Shown here: positions 42,210 to 51,860 of the stretch, one piece after another | Position numbering within the stretch: the stretch's first letter is position 1 | How the letters are laid out: every line of letters starts with the position of its first letter | Assembly: GCA_050953085.1 (NCBI GenBank) | Contig: JBMNLX010000009.1 | Location: 186,001 to 250,000, forward strand | DNA: 64,000 bases | Direction: 5' to 3' | Source: UBA3946 sp002385755 | GTDB lineage: Bacteria > Bacillota_I > Bacilli_A > ML615J-28 > CAG-698 | The notes under the pieces: generated by a model | Seen by the model: only the letters and a program-made list of their open reading frames with translations | Databases searched by the model: none | Told to the model about the DNA's origin: nothing | Translations under genes and position numbers: made by a program

Positions 42210-42904
42210 TACTTATGGGTATTAAATCTTCGCGGGCTTCTAATAAGCGTTTTTTTGACGCGAAGATCGATATAGCCGATTATGCAGACGGTCGCCGCGC
42301 CGACGGAATTTAGGATAAAGTCAAGCATCGTGTCCCGGAGCGCCTCCTGGCCGATGAAATCCATGCCGGTCGCGTCGTTGAAATACCGCTGCATATTGCT
42401 TCCGGTGAAGTAATCGGCGCAATACTCGATGATCTCCCATATGACGCCGACGGTTGACGCGATACAAAAAACTAAAAAGACGACAAACAGCGGCGAGAAT
42501 TTTTTTCCGATATCGGCGCTTTCGTTGAGCATTCTTAAAAAGGAAAAAGCGAATATGGCGATCAGCGAGCCGCTTAAGGTGTGCATCAGACCGTCCCACC
42601 AGGAATTCATCCGGTAAACGCCGACGATCTCGCCGATGAACAAGGAACCGATGCAGAAGGCGATAAAAAGCAATTCCATAAATTCCGGGATGTCGATTTT
42701 CCACCTATGCTTGATAATCGACGGCAAGAACGAAGCTCCAAGCAATAGCAGCGAATAAAACGCGATCATGAAATAACGGCTTTCAAGCTCGTCAATCTTT
42801 TCCACGATTATCAGATAAATACTGAAACCCAAGATGATAACGGCAATGACGCGCATCATGATATAACAAAGCAGCGTTAATACTTTTTGTTTGTTCTCAT
42901 CCAT
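42209..42904 (-). CDS. YjdF-like integral membrane protein
   Basis: A 231-residue protein with about six membrane helices. MNSWWDGLMHTLSGSLIA, FSPLFVVFLVFCIASTVGVIWEIIEY and ALRDTMLDFILNSVGAATVCIIGYI match the conserved blocks of the YjdF/DUF2238 membrane family, whose function is unknown. The ATG at 42904 is preferred because GGAGGTGAGG lies correctly upstream; a GTG four codons earlier overlaps that site. It is monocistronic and converges with the serine dehydratase gene. Confidence 0.78.
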   Translation of the reverse strand: MDENKQKVLTLLCYIMMRVIAVIILGFSIYLIIVEKIDELESRYFMIAFYSLLLLGASFLPSIIKHRWKIDIPEFMELLFIAFCIGSLFIGEIVGVYRMNSWWDGLMHTLSGSLIAIFAFSFLRMLNESADIGKKFSPLFVVFLVFCIASTVGVIWEIIEYCADYFTGSNMQRYFNDATGMDFIGQEALRDTMLDFILNSVGAATVCIIGYIDLRVKKTLIRSPRRFNTHK

Positions 42905-42961
42905 ACTATTCCTCACCTCCCTGGGCTATTATTATATGACATAATTTTACAAAAAGCAATA

Positions 42962-42985
42962 AAAAAAACGGCTTTCGCCGTTTTT
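42962..42985 (-). terminator. Intrinsic terminator of coaD
   Basis: On the minus strand AAAACGGC-GAAA-GCCGTTTT forms an 8-bp stem with a GNRA tetraloop, followed by a T-run. Its left arm overlaps the coaD stop region. Confidence 0.88.
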
Positions 42986-43469
42986 AAAGCCTTTCTTTGA
43001 TTTTTTTGGTTATCGTTTCCGCCAATCCTTCCGGCACGTAGTCGGTAATATCGTTTCCGAACATCACCAATTCTTTGATTGATGAGGATGATAAAAAGAG
43101 ATTATTGGTGGAAGGGAAAAGAAACAAGGTGTCGACCGAAGGATCGATCGAGCGATTGAAGGAGAACAAGGTAATCTCGCTTTGATAATCGAGAAAACTG
43201 CGGACGCCGCGGATGATGACTTGCGCGTTCTTCTCACGCGCGAATTCGAGAACGAGTTTATTGCTTGCCTCGACAACCACGTTTTCCAGATCGCGGGCCG
43301 CGCGCTTCAACAAATCCACCCGCTCTTCGGTCGTGAATAAATATTTTTTGCTCGGATTAATTGAAACCAAAACATAGACGCGGTCAAATATTTTCGCCAC
43401 GCGGCGGATAATATCCAAATGACCGTTCGATACCGGGTCAAAGGACCCGGGATAAACCGCTATTTTCAT
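42984..43469 (-). CDS. coaD: Phosphopantetheine adenylyltransferase
   Basis: CoaD makes dephospho-CoA from 4'-phosphopantetheine and ATP. It starts MKIAVYPGSFDPVSNGHLDI with the nucleotidyltransferase G-H motif (His17), and contains FLSSSSIKELVMFGNDITDYVP. The ATG at 43469 has AGAGGTGCG upstream; the open frame runs further up without a ribosome site. At 161 residues it is normal. Confidence 0.96.
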   Translation of the reverse strand: MKIAVYPGSFDPVSNGHLDIIRRVAKIFDRVYVLVSINPSKKYLFTTEERVDLLKRAARDLENVVVEASNKLVLEFAREKNAQVIIRGVRSFLDYQSEITLFSFNRSIDPSVDTLFLFPSTNNLFLSSSSIKELVMFGNDITDYVPEGLAETITKKIKERL

Positions 43470-43490
43470 ATCGCACCTCTGTATAATTAT

Positions 43491-43519
43491 ATTATATCCG
43501 ATTTGCCGGATAAAATCAA
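43491..43519 (-). promoter_or_regulatory. Promoter of coaD
   Basis: Minus-strand TTGATT (43514-43519), 17 bases, TATAAT (43491-43496). Confidence 0.75.
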
Positions 43520-43548
43520 TTATTTTGTATCTGCCAAGCAAGAAAATA

Positions 43549-43577
43549 TTGTATATACAAGTTCATTATGATATAAT
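43549..43577 (+). promoter_or_regulatory. Promoter with palindromic operator, glycan operon 1
   Basis: TTGTAT (43549-43554), 17 bases, TATAAT (43572-43577). The perfect 12-bp palindrome TTGTATATACAA (43549-43560) starts on the -35 box. It resembles operators of GntR/HutC-type repressors such as TreR. A related palindrome occupies the same place in the promoter at 51928. A repressor for sugar-dependent control is inferred; none is encoded in the window. Confidence 0.62.
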
Positions 43578-43602
43578 GAAGCCGGCAGAGAGAGGTATCA
43601 CG

Positions 43603-45804
43603 ATGAGAACAATAACGCTTATTATGATCGGTCTGGGCTTTTTTGGCTTGGCCGCGGGAAACAACGAAATACGGGACGAAATCATCTTTAGCGACGTCTT
43701 AAACGGAAAGGAAATCACCCGTCTGGAAAACTATTTGGTTTATTACAAATATAATTCCTCGGGAAGGACCCCGGCAAACGAGTGGGGTTACGAAATCTCG
43801 GTTAATGGCGAAAATTACGTCGTCGAGACGGGAACGAACGTTAACGTTTACCCCGGCGGCTACGCGATTTCCGGGCACGGAACGAAAAAGGAGCTTTTAA
43901 CGCGGGTCCGCGTCGGCGATATCGTCGAGATAGATCACGGTTCCCTCGCGATCGCGGTCAAAAGAAACCCGGTGTTAAGCGCCGCCTTTCTTGTCGAGAA
44001 AAGCTACGCGGACGCGCAAGGATGGGCCGCGGCGGCCGCGGATAATTATATCCGGCGCGACGAGGCCGCGATTTCGAATCTTCTCAATGAATTAGCGGAC
44101 GAGTATCAAAAAACGCGGGCGATTATCGAACAAGGGAATTATACCGCCGCTACGGTCGATACCCTGGAGAAGATTGCGGGTCGCTGCGAGGAAATCGCCT
44201 TTGAAATCCGATACCGGACGGTAAATTCCGAGCCGCTTGAAATTAGGGCGCTCTGGCACCGCCCGAACGCGAGCGGAATAAGCGAGAGCAATTTGGCCGG
44301 CGTCAAAAGTTTTACCGCCAAGGTCAAGGAATTGGGCTTTAACGCGATCTACGTCGAGACTTTCTGGAACGGATACGCCAGTTATCGCTCCGATATCCTC
44401 GAGACGCACCCGCAGGTTGCCTATTATTATTACGGCGAGGAGTATGGGCACGATTATATCGCGGCGCTTATCGGCGAAGCGAAAAAGGCGGGAATCGACG
44501 TTTTTGCCTGGTGCCATACCTTTAACGCCGGGAATAACGCCTACCGGGCGAAAGCCGTTAAGGACGAGTGGCTCCTCGAGGATTACCAGGGAAACAAACT
44601 TCACCCAAATGTCTACGGAGGAAGTTATTACCTCGACCCGTCGCACCCGGAAGCGCTTGATTTTATCGAGTCGGTCTTCGTCGAGATGACGGAGAAATAC
44701 GATTTTGCCGGGATCCAATTTGATTATATCCGCTATTATGACAACGACTATCGAGCCTCGCCGGTCCGCGACAGCGGGTTCGGCGCGCACTCGGAGAATA
44801 AATTCAAGGAAGCGACCGGCCTTTCCGGGGATGTCCGGACGCTGGTTCTGAATACCGCTTACCGGGAAAAATGGAACGAGTGGAGACAGGCAAACATTAC
44901 CGCCGCCGTGAAACGCTTCTCGGAAGCGATTCGCGCCGCAAGGAGCGATATCGCGATCTCGGCCGCCGTCGTCGCCAACGTCAATATCGCCCGCGACACA
45001 TACATGCAGGATTGGCCGACCTGGGTCAACCGCGGCTACATCGACCTGTTGTGCCCGATGATTTATACCGGCAGCGCCGCGGCCGTCGCCGAGGGCGCCC
45101 GGGCGATTAAAAACCGGGCGGGGAACTTAAGCCATCTGGCCGCCGGCATCGCCCCGATTTATTACGGTTACTCTAATCTCGTTGCCCTTGAGGAGACTCT
45201 TTCGGCCGGTAGGTACGGCGGCGCCTCCCATTTCGCGAGCCAAAACGTTATCGGCGACCCCGCTTTCGAGGCCGCGCTTCGGAATGGCGCGTACCGAACC
45301 GCGTCGATATCGCCGCTTTCGCCTGCGGGAGTCGTCTTTGAAAAGGCGATGGAGGATCTGCTCGCGTATTGCGAGTATTACCGGGACGCCGCCGGGGATA
45401 ATTACAGCGTCGTCAAGAATGAAATCGACGAAATCGCGGGAATGCGGCGCGAGAACCCCGCCGACTACGAGGAAATTATTAAACGGTTGAAACACCTGCG
45501 GCTTATAACCGCTTATCTCTCCGGCGACAGCCTCAGGGAGAACGTTAATCAAAAAATTACGCGTTTAATCGACGTTTTGGACGTGAAAATCTCGCGGGAA
45601 TTGATCGCCATGGGTTATTACGACCCCGAATCGGGGCCCCGTCCCGACGCCGCGTCTTTCGACTATCCTTCCCCCGGGTTGCCTCCCGTTGCCCCGGGTA
45701 ACGGCGACAAGCCGAAAAAAGGTTGCTTCGCCGGCCAAGGCCTTATTGCGCTCGCCTTAATCGGATTATTATATTTTAGAAGAAGAAAGGAACACGCCTC
45801 ATGA
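43603..45804 (+). CDS. Exported GHL10-type glycoside hydrolase with C-terminal anchor
   Basis: The 733-residue protein starts with a signal peptide (MRTITLIMIGLGFFGLAAG), then a beta-rich region (about 25-130), a helical linker, and a GHL10/YngK-like TIM barrel (about 215-560) with EIRALWHRPNASG, GFNAIYVETFWNG, DVFAWCHTFNAG, YYLDPSHPEALDFI and GIQFDYIRY. The end has a proline-rich linker, then KKGC, a short membrane helix and RRRK. The ATG at 43603 has AGAGAGG upstream. It is the first gene of a five-gene operon. The glycan substrate of this family is not settled; surface glycan hydrolysis is inferred. Confidence 0.85.
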   Translation: MRTITLIMIGLGFFGLAAGNNEIRDEIIFSDVLNGKEITRLENYLVYYKYNSSGRTPANEWGYEISVNGENYVVETGTNVNVYPGGYAISGHGTKKELLTRVRVGDIVEIDHGSLAIAVKRNPVLSAAFLVEKSYADAQGWAAAAADNYIRRDEAAISNLLNELADEYQKTRAIIEQGNYTAATVDTLEKIAGRCEEIAFEIRYRTVNSEPLEIRALWHRPNASGISESNLAGVKSFTAKVKELGFNAIYVETFWNGYASYRSDILETHPQVAYYYYGEEYGHDYIAALIGEAKKAGIDVFAWCHTFNAGNNAYRAKAVKDEWLLEDYQGNKLHPNVYGGSYYLDPSHPEALDFIESVFVEMTEKYDFAGIQFDYIRYYDNDYRASPVRDSGFGAHSENKFKEATGLSGDVRTLVLNTAYREKWNEWRQANITAAVKRFSEAIRAARSDIAISAAVVANVNIARDTYMQDWPTWVNRGYIDLLCPMIYTGSAAAVAEGARAIKNRAGNLSHLAAGIAPIYYGYSNLVALEETLSAGRYGGASHFASQNVIGDPAFEAALRNGAYRTASISPLSPAGVVFEKAMEDLLAYCEYYRDAAGDNYSVVKNEIDEIAGMRRENPADYEEIIKRLKHLRLITAYLSGDSLRENVNQKITRLIDVLDVKISRELIAMGYYDPESGPRPDAASFDYPSPGLPPVAPGNGDKPKKGCFAGQGLIALALIGLLYFRRRKEHAS

Positions 45805-46766
45805 GTCTAACCGTACGCGTCGTCCCCGTTCTGGACAGCCGCGCCGTAGACGTCCGGAAGTTTTCCGATGTAAAAGTGTATCGGGGAGAGATCGAAAACG
45901 AGATATTCCCGCCGTCCCCGCCCCCCTGCTTTCCCGGCGCCTGGTACCGCAAGGCCTTTTCTTCGCGCGATTACTGGCTCGGGATCGAGGGGCTGATTGA
46001 GCTTGGCGAGTTTTTCCCCGACGAGAGCCGTTTTAATCTTGACGGCAAGGGTCGCTACATGGACAACCCCAGCGTTTATATGGGAGGCAACAGTTCCAGG
46101 GAAAGCGACGCGGGGCTCTCGCTTAATATTATGTATCCGACCGCCGACACTTCTTATGACCTTACCCCAGCTTCCCCGAAACTGGGTTACCGGCCTTTTT
46201 GGCGCTATATATATTACGAGGCCGAAGACATCGAAGGCAACGTCACGCGCCGGGAAGTGAATTCCTGGAACGTAACGCATCCAAAAAACTTGTCGTACTA
46301 TTATTTTCCCGGCGATGTTTTGCGGATGAGCGTTTATTCGCCGCTTCCCGATTACCTGCAGTTGCGCATCGAAGTCGTAAAGCCGACGGAAATACCGAAG
46401 TACGCGAAACTAAGGCGAGGTTACGGGCTTCCCGGTAACCGGCCCGCCGATTTCTTCAGCCCCTGTTTTTATTCCAAAGGTCACGGTTATGACAAAGCGG
46501 AGTTTAAACGGGTCAACGCCATCGACCAATACGGAAACGAAGGCTATAAAGCCCAAGAGACCAAGGCTCGGGTCACGCCCGCCGTTTGGCGCGAAGTCTA
46601 CTTGTATCGAGAAATTGGGGGAGAAGTCATGAAGGTCCCCTTTCACGCCCGCCGTTACGGCTCGATGGTTTGCCCGGACGATAGGGCGATAACGGTATCC
46701 CCCCGCAACCCCGATTTGGGGGGAGAGATAATCGAGATTCACCCGGAAAAAGCAAGAAAGGAGTAA
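45801..46766 (+). CDS. Unknown protein of the glycan operon
   Basis: I do not recognise this 321-residue protein. It has no signal peptide or membrane helix and is rich in Tyr, Pro and Arg. It looks beta-rich, with segments such as GLIELGEFFPDESRFNLDG, RPFWRYIYYEAEDIEG and PGDVLRMSVYSPLPDYLQLRIEV. It overlaps the GHL10 gene by 4 bases and is 2 bases from the GH84 gene, so it is tightly coupled to glycan cleavage. A cytoplasmic carbohydrate-active or binding role is a guess from position. Confidence 0.72.
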   Translation: MSLTVRVVPVLDSRAVDVRKFSDVKVYRGEIENEIFPPSPPPCFPGAWYRKAFSSRDYWLGIEGLIELGEFFPDESRFNLDGKGRYMDNPSVYMGGNSSRESDAGLSLNIMYPTADTSYDLTPASPKLGYRPFWRYIYYEAEDIEGNVTRREVNSWNVTHPKNLSYYYFPGDVLRMSVYSPLPDYLQLRIEVVKPTEIPKYAKLRRGYGLPGNRPADFFSPCFYSKGHGYDKAEFKRVNAIDQYGNEGYKAQETKARVTPAVWREVYLYREIGGEVMKVPFHARRYGSMVCPDDRAITVSPRNPDLGGEIIEIHPEKARKE

Positions 46767-46768
46767 TT

Positions 46769-48466
46769 ATGAAAGACACTTATTTGTTTCGAAATTATTA
46801 CTCGGTCGACAGTTATGTCGCGTATACCGGCAAGATCCCGCTTCGTCTCGACGGGAGAACGATTACTTTTAAAATGTATTCCGATTTCGCAAATCTCCTC
46901 AACGGGGAGTTTTTCACGGTTTCCTCGGACCCCGACGCCGTCCCGACTTTTATCCATTACGATGAAAACATCAAATATGACGGCTACCGGCTTGACATCA
47001 GGAAAAACGAGATTTCGATCGACGCCCGCAACACCCGCGGCGTCCGTTACGCGATCGACACGTTAAACAAACTCGTTGTCCGCAAAAACGGGAAACTTTT
47101 GCTTCCGATCGCTTTGCTTTTGGATTATCCCTCTTTTGAATTCCGCGGGATTATCGAAGGTTATTACGGCGAGCCCTGGAGTTTCCAGGAAAGGATGACG
47201 CTGGCCGATTTTATGGACAGCCTGCGCCTCAACACTTATATGTACGCCCCGAAATCCGATCCCTATCACCGGGTAAAATGGCACCAATTATATCCCGACG
47301 ATTTGTTTAAGCAAATCATCGCCCTTATCAATAAACTTAAAGAAAAAGAAATAAACTTTTTCTATTGCATTTCCCCGGGATACGCCGAAAACCCCGACGA
47401 ACGATTCCGCTTCCTGGGCGACGAGGATTATCAAAGGTTGTTTGTAAAGCTTGACCAACTGATTTCGGTCGGGGTTAATAAATTCGGCCTGCTAATGGAC
47501 GATATCGATTACCAGCTCAGCCCTAAAGACAAGCTCGTTTTCGACCGGCCGGGCATCGCTCACGCTCATCTGGCCAACAGGATAAACAAGTATTTGTCCG
47601 AGCGTCTCGTTAACCACACGCTCGTCTTATGCCCCACCGAATACTCGCAGATTGGCAGCACTCAGTATCGCAACGACCTGAAGGAACTCCTTGACAAAAA
47701 CATCTACATTTTCTGGACCGGCGATAATGTTTGCGCCGAGGCGATTACGGAGCGGGATATAAAACAGACGCGCGCCGCTTACGACCGCGAACTTTTCATT
47801 TGGGATAATTTCCCCGTGTCCGACTTCACCCACGGCGTTCGCGAGTATATCGCGCCGATTAGAAACCGCGCTGCTAATTTGGGCGATTACGCGATCGGTT
47901 ATTTGATTAACCCAAGCAATAATTACTATATCTCGCAGGTCGCGATTACGACCATGGCTCATTACGCCTGGAACAACGCCAAATACGACCAGGAAAAATC
48001 ATTCGAGATAGCTTTGGAAAAGGTCGGCGCCGATTTCCGTCGCGTCGGGCGCGATTTCATCGCGCATAATTTCCCGAGCGTGCTCTCCTACGGAAATATT
48101 GAAGAAGAAAAGACGATGGTAGAAAAGTATGACAAAGCCGCGATCAACGCCTACTATCGCAAAGTCGCCGCCAGCGCCGCCGAGTTATCGCGTCTCGATT
48201 TGCCGATAATTAATGAGTTAAAGCCTTGGCTTGAGAGAACGATCCGCGAGGCGGAAATCGTGAAGAAAATCCTCTCGGACGAGATTAAGCCAGAGGAGTT
48301 GCGCGAATTTCTCGCCGATAATAAATTTACCGGCAGCGAGCTTTTTGATTTTCTCGTAAAAAAACGCGGCCTTCTAAACGACGAGGAATACCGGGAACTT
48401 ATCGACAAGCGAAGAGGAGGCCGTTGGTACCGCGTGTTTGAGGAGAAAAGATGGCCCGTAAAATAA
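46769..48466 (+). CDS. GH84 beta-N-acetylglucosaminidase, cytoplasmic
   Basis: GH84 enzymes remove beta-linked GlcNAc by substrate-assisted catalysis. The N-terminal ~120 residues are a GH20b/84N-like alpha/beta domain. The catalytic TIM barrel starts FRGIIEGYYGEPWS (126-138); the Asp pair in GLLMDDIDY (Asp244, Asp245) is the expected catalytic dyad, and WDNFPVSD binds sugar. A helical C-terminal domain follows. At 565 residues with no signal peptide, it should act inside the cell, unlike secreted clostridial GH84 hyaluronidases. It overlaps the DUF4127 gene by 16 bases. Confidence 0.9.
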   Translation: MKDTYLFRNYYSVDSYVAYTGKIPLRLDGRTITFKMYSDFANLLNGEFFTVSSDPDAVPTFIHYDENIKYDGYRLDIRKNEISIDARNTRGVRYAIDTLNKLVVRKNGKLLLPIALLLDYPSFEFRGIIEGYYGEPWSFQERMTLADFMDSLRLNTYMYAPKSDPYHRVKWHQLYPDDLFKQIIALINKLKEKEINFFYCISPGYAENPDERFRFLGDEDYQRLFVKLDQLISVGVNKFGLLMDDIDYQLSPKDKLVFDRPGIAHAHLANRINKYLSERLVNHTLVLCPTEYSQIGSTQYRNDLKELLDKNIYIFWTGDNVCAEAITERDIKQTRAAYDRELFIWDNFPVSDFTHGVREYIAPIRNRAANLGDYAIGYLINPSNNYYISQVAITTMAHYAWNNAKYDQEKSFEIALEKVGADFRRVGRDFIAHNFPSVLSYGNIEEEKTMVEKYDKAAINAYYRKVAASAAELSRLDLPIINELKPWLERTIREAEIVKKILSDEIKPEELREFLADNKFTGSELFDFLVKKRGLLNDEEYRELIDKRRGGRWYRVFEEKRWPVK

Positions 48467-49953
48467 TATATCTTCCCCTAGACGAGCGCCCCTGCAATTA
48501 TCTCTTTCCCCGGGAGATATTTGCGGGGACGGATATCGCCGTCGCCGCGCCGCCGGCTGCGGCGATGGGGAAAAAAAAGACTCCCGGCGATTTTCAATTA
48601 ATCCGGGAGTTTCTCCTTAATGAATGTAAGGACGCCTACGGCGCGGTAATCAGCGTCGACACTCTTCTTTACGGCGGCATCGTTCCATCTCGCCTTCATC
48701 ATCTCGCGTTGGAAGAGTTAATCTCGCGTCTTTCTCTGCTTTCAGAGCTAAAGAAACGCAACCCGGAGCTTGCGCTTTACGCGTTCCAGTTAATTATGCG
48801 GACGCCTCAAGAAAGCATCAGCGAGGAAGAACCGGAATACTACGGGGAATGCGGCCGGGAGATATTTTTGCGCGGTTATTACCGAAACAAAGAGCGGCTC
48901 GGAATTATCACTGACGAAGAACGGCAAGCGGCCGCGGCGGTAAAAATCAAGCCGGAGTATATTGACGATTATCTGAACCGGCGTCGGGTTAATCTTGCCA
49001 TGAATCGCGCGACCCTCGAACTGCTCGCCGCGGGAGTAATCGATTTTCTCGTTATTCCCCAGGACGACGCTTCCGAATACGGGTTCCCGTCGATGGACCA
49101 GGCGGAGTTGCGCGCCGTGATCGCGGAGAAGCGTCTTGGGCCAAGCGTCTATCTTTATCCGGGCGCCGACGAGGTCGGGTGCGTTTTGCTTGCGCGGATG
49201 CTTAACAAAGTAAAAGGCGGCACACCGCGGGTATTTCTTAAATATCCTTCGCCTTCCGCGCCGATGGTAATCCCCTGTCTTGAGGACCGGCCGCTTGACG
49301 TTACCGCGAAATACCATATCGCCTCCGCCGGCGGGGTTTCCGCGAGTTCCCTGGCCGACGCTGATATCGCGCTCCTGCTTTTAATCGGCGCCGATAAAAT
49401 GATTCCCAGGCCCGGCGCCGCGCCGGGACGGGGAGTCGACGTCCTAAGCAATCTGCCGGAATGTTTCGAATTCGCGCGCCGCGCGCTTGCTGACGGCCGC
49501 TCCGTCGCCGTGGCCGATTTGATCCATTTAAACGGCGGGTCACCGGAGGTTTTATCCTATATCAAGCGCGCGGGGCTGACAATGAAGCTCGCCGCTTACG
49601 CCGGGTGGAACACCGCGAGCAATTCGCTCGGGACGGCGATCGCCCAGGCGATCGTTTATCATTATTACGGCGACCGCCCGGAGCACCGGTTTTTCCTGGT
49701 TAAAAGATATATCGAGGATATCGGTTATTGCGGGGTCGTCCGGGAAAAGGTAGCGTCCGAGATTATCTCCCGCGGCCTTTCCTATTTTAACGTCGGGGAA
49801 GAAGACGGATGGGCGGCGCGCCGGGTTGAGGAAGAATTGAATAAATTTTTTGCCGATCAATTGCCGGAGGTCTTTCGGGAATACCGTCTCGAAGACGCAA
49901 GGCTTCCCTGGAAAAGGATGTTTGAAGTTGATTTTAAGGTGAAGGAAAGATGA
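48451..49953 (+). CDS. DUF4127 family protein
   Basis: The 500-residue cytoplasmic protein starts MARKIIYLPLDERPCNYLFP, the DUF4127 hallmark, and has VISVDTLLYGGIVPSRLHH, LVIPQDDASEYGFP, YPGADEVGCVLLAR and AYAGWNTASNSLGTAIAQA. The family is widespread in glycan-utilisation loci, but no reaction is established to my knowledge. Conserved Asp, His and Asn residues at the C-end of strands suggest an enzyme. GAGGAGAAAAG precedes the ATG. It overlaps genes on both sides. Confidence 0.88.
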   Translation: MARKIIYLPLDERPCNYLFPREIFAGTDIAVAAPPAAAMGKKKTPGDFQLIREFLLNECKDAYGAVISVDTLLYGGIVPSRLHHLALEELISRLSLLSELKKRNPELALYAFQLIMRTPQESISEEEPEYYGECGREIFLRGYYRNKERLGIITDEERQAAAAVKIKPEYIDDYLNRRRVNLAMNRATLELLAAGVIDFLVIPQDDASEYGFPSMDQAELRAVIAEKRLGPSVYLYPGADEVGCVLLARMLNKVKGGTPRVFLKYPSPSAPMVIPCLEDRPLDVTAKYHIASAGGVSASSLADADIALLLLIGADKMIPRPGAAPGRGVDVLSNLPECFEFARRALADGRSVAVADLIHLNGGSPEVLSYIKRAGLTMKLAAYAGWNTASNSLGTAIAQAIVYHYYGDRPEHRFFLVKRYIEDIGYCGVVREKVASEIISRGLSYFNVGEEDGWAARRVEEELNKFFADQLPEVFREYRLEDARLPWKRMFEVDFKVKER

Positions 49954-51860
49954 GATTTTGCCGAAGGATTTCAGTTTTACTTATAGTTTTTATTATCGCC
50001 TGCGGCGGCGCCGTCGTCGTCGGGGCGTCCTCGCTTGCGTTTGAAAAAACGGAAGTTTTGGAAAGCGGCGAGCTATACGCTGGCGTCGATTATGAGAAGT
50101 TTTCGGCCGCGACCCGGACCGACGCGGGCGAGGTCGGCAACCAGCAGATCAGCGTCGTCAAAGCGCGAAAGTTAAGCCCCGTCAAAGTCTTCGCCTGGGC
50201 GAAAACCGGCCCGTCGTCGCTATCGGGCGGCGACATGTTGGCGATCGCTTCCGATTTTGAGAAGGAAAACCCGGGATGGACGGTTATCGCCGGGATTAAC
50301 GGCGATTACTATGATCCCGCGACCGCGACCCCCGTGAACGCGTTCGTTCGCGCGGGCGACGCGATCAAACCCGTTAATCATCAAAAATACATGTCGCTCG
50401 CGATCGGCGACTCCAAAGAATTCGCGGTCTCGCGCGTCAACCGGAGCGAAAGCAAATACGGGCTTTCGTTTTATCAGGCCGGGACGAACGCCGTGATGAA
50501 AGAGATATTACTCGACGGGCCTAATTTACCGCCGAGCGCCGGTAAGACATCATTTTACCACGGCAACTCGCGGGAAGTTACCGTCGCCGGGGCGAGATTG
50601 TTTTTAGCCGAGGCCGATACGCGACTGAACTACGGCGGCGTGTTTTTCCGCGGCCGGATCACGGGCGAGGTCGAAGCCGCCGCGGTCGGTAGCGATAAAT
50701 TAACGATCGCGACCCGGAATCCCGAGATTGCCGCTCTTTTGGAAGAGGGTCCGGAAATCCGCGTCCAGAAAAGCCTCGCCGGCGCGAATAACGGCTATGA
50801 CAATATTATCGGCGTCGGCAGCCAGCCGTTAAAAGAAGGCGAAATTCTTTCCTTTTCGGAAATCGGCGACCAGAGCGAGGCGTTCGCCTCGGCGCGGCAT
50901 CCCCGCTCGGCCATCGGTTTCACCGCTGCGGGAGATGTTATTCTCGCCGCGTTTGACGGCCGGCAGGGTTCGCTTTCCGGCGTCAATCTTCGGGAAATGG
51001 CCAAGGCGCTGCGGGAACAAGGCTGCGTCGACGCCTTTAACCTCGACGGCGGCGGTTCGACGCAATTAATTATCCGCAAAAACGGCAAACTGCGATATTT
51101 AAACAGCCCGTCGGAAAAATACCGGCGCGTCGCGAACGCGGTGTTGATCGCTGCGCCGGACGTGTATATCGAAGCGGCGTACCGGGAGATAACCGCCTCC
51201 TCCCTTACGCTTGATTACCGAGTCACCCCCGCCGCCGGTGTGGAAATTAAAGCGAGGCGGCTTTTGGTTAACGGCGTTCCGGAAAGTCTCTCCGCGCCTT
51301 CCGTCTCGCTGGATTTTTCCGAACCCCGCGGGATCCATTATTTTTCTTTCGAGATTGAGTATCTAAAGGATGGTAAAAAATATACCCGGGTGATGTATAA
51401 TCACCGCGTAAATATCGCCAATTTTGACGCGCCGGCGCCCGGGAAAACCAAACCGCATTCCTTTACGATCGAGTTCGCGCCGCGCCCGGAGCATAACGGG
51501 TTTGACGCGGTGATTAATTTTTCCGACCCGGACGACACGATCGTTAAACTTTACTTGGTTAATGACGGCGAAAAACAAGTGGCGCTAAAAGACTCCCGCG
51601 GCTATGTGTGCAAATATTACAATTTGTCGGGCGGGCGCATTTTTGCTTTTACCGTCGAATATCATTACGTTCTCTCGTCGCCCGCGCCGGTAAGAGAGGA
51701 ATACCCCGAGGTTTTCGTTTACGAATACGTCGCGTCTCCGGCCGACGGGGAGGGCGATGAAAAAAGCGGGTGTTCCCTCGCCGGCATCCCCGCCGCTTTC
51801 GGATTGATCGTATATTATTTTGTTAGAAAACGGCGTAATTACGTCAAAATACCGGAATAG
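49950..51860 (+). CDS. Exported phosphodiester glycosidase (NAGPA family) with C-terminal anchor
   Basis: NAGPA-domain proteins remove GlcNAc (or similar) from phosphodiesters; the human member uncovers mannose-6-phosphate. The 636-residue chain has an N-terminal signal (MRFCRRISVLLIVFIIAC; the IIAC could be a lipobox), then the NAGPA domain (about 65-395) with AGINGDYYD, RHPRSAIGFTAAGDVILAAFDGRQ and AFNLDGGGSTQL. Two beta-sandwich-like regions follow, then SGC, a membrane helix and RKRR. This tail is like that of the GHL10 protein. It is the last gene of operon 1, overlapping the DUF4127 gene by 4 bases. Confidence 0.88.
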   Translation: MRFCRRISVLLIVFIIACGGAVVVGASSLAFEKTEVLESGELYAGVDYEKFSAATRTDAGEVGNQQISVVKARKLSPVKVFAWAKTGPSSLSGGDMLAIASDFEKENPGWTVIAGINGDYYDPATATPVNAFVRAGDAIKPVNHQKYMSLAIGDSKEFAVSRVNRSESKYGLSFYQAGTNAVMKEILLDGPNLPPSAGKTSFYHGNSREVTVAGARLFLAEADTRLNYGGVFFRGRITGEVEAAAVGSDKLTIATRNPEIAALLEEGPEIRVQKSLAGANNGYDNIIGVGSQPLKEGEILSFSEIGDQSEAFASARHPRSAIGFTAAGDVILAAFDGRQGSLSGVNLREMAKALREQGCVDAFNLDGGGSTQLIIRKNGKLRYLNSPSEKYRRVANAVLIAAPDVYIEAAYREITASSLTLDYRVTPAAGVEIKARRLLVNGVPESLSAPSVSLDFSEPRGIHYFSFEIEYLKDGKKYTRVMYNHRVNIANFDAPAPGKTKPHSFTIEFAPRPEHNGFDAVINFSDPDDTIVKLYLVNDGEKQVALKDSRGYVCKYYNLSGGRIFAFTVEYHYVLSSPAPVREEYPEVFVYEYVASPADGEGDEKSGCSLAGIPAAFGLIVYYFVRKRRNYVKIPE

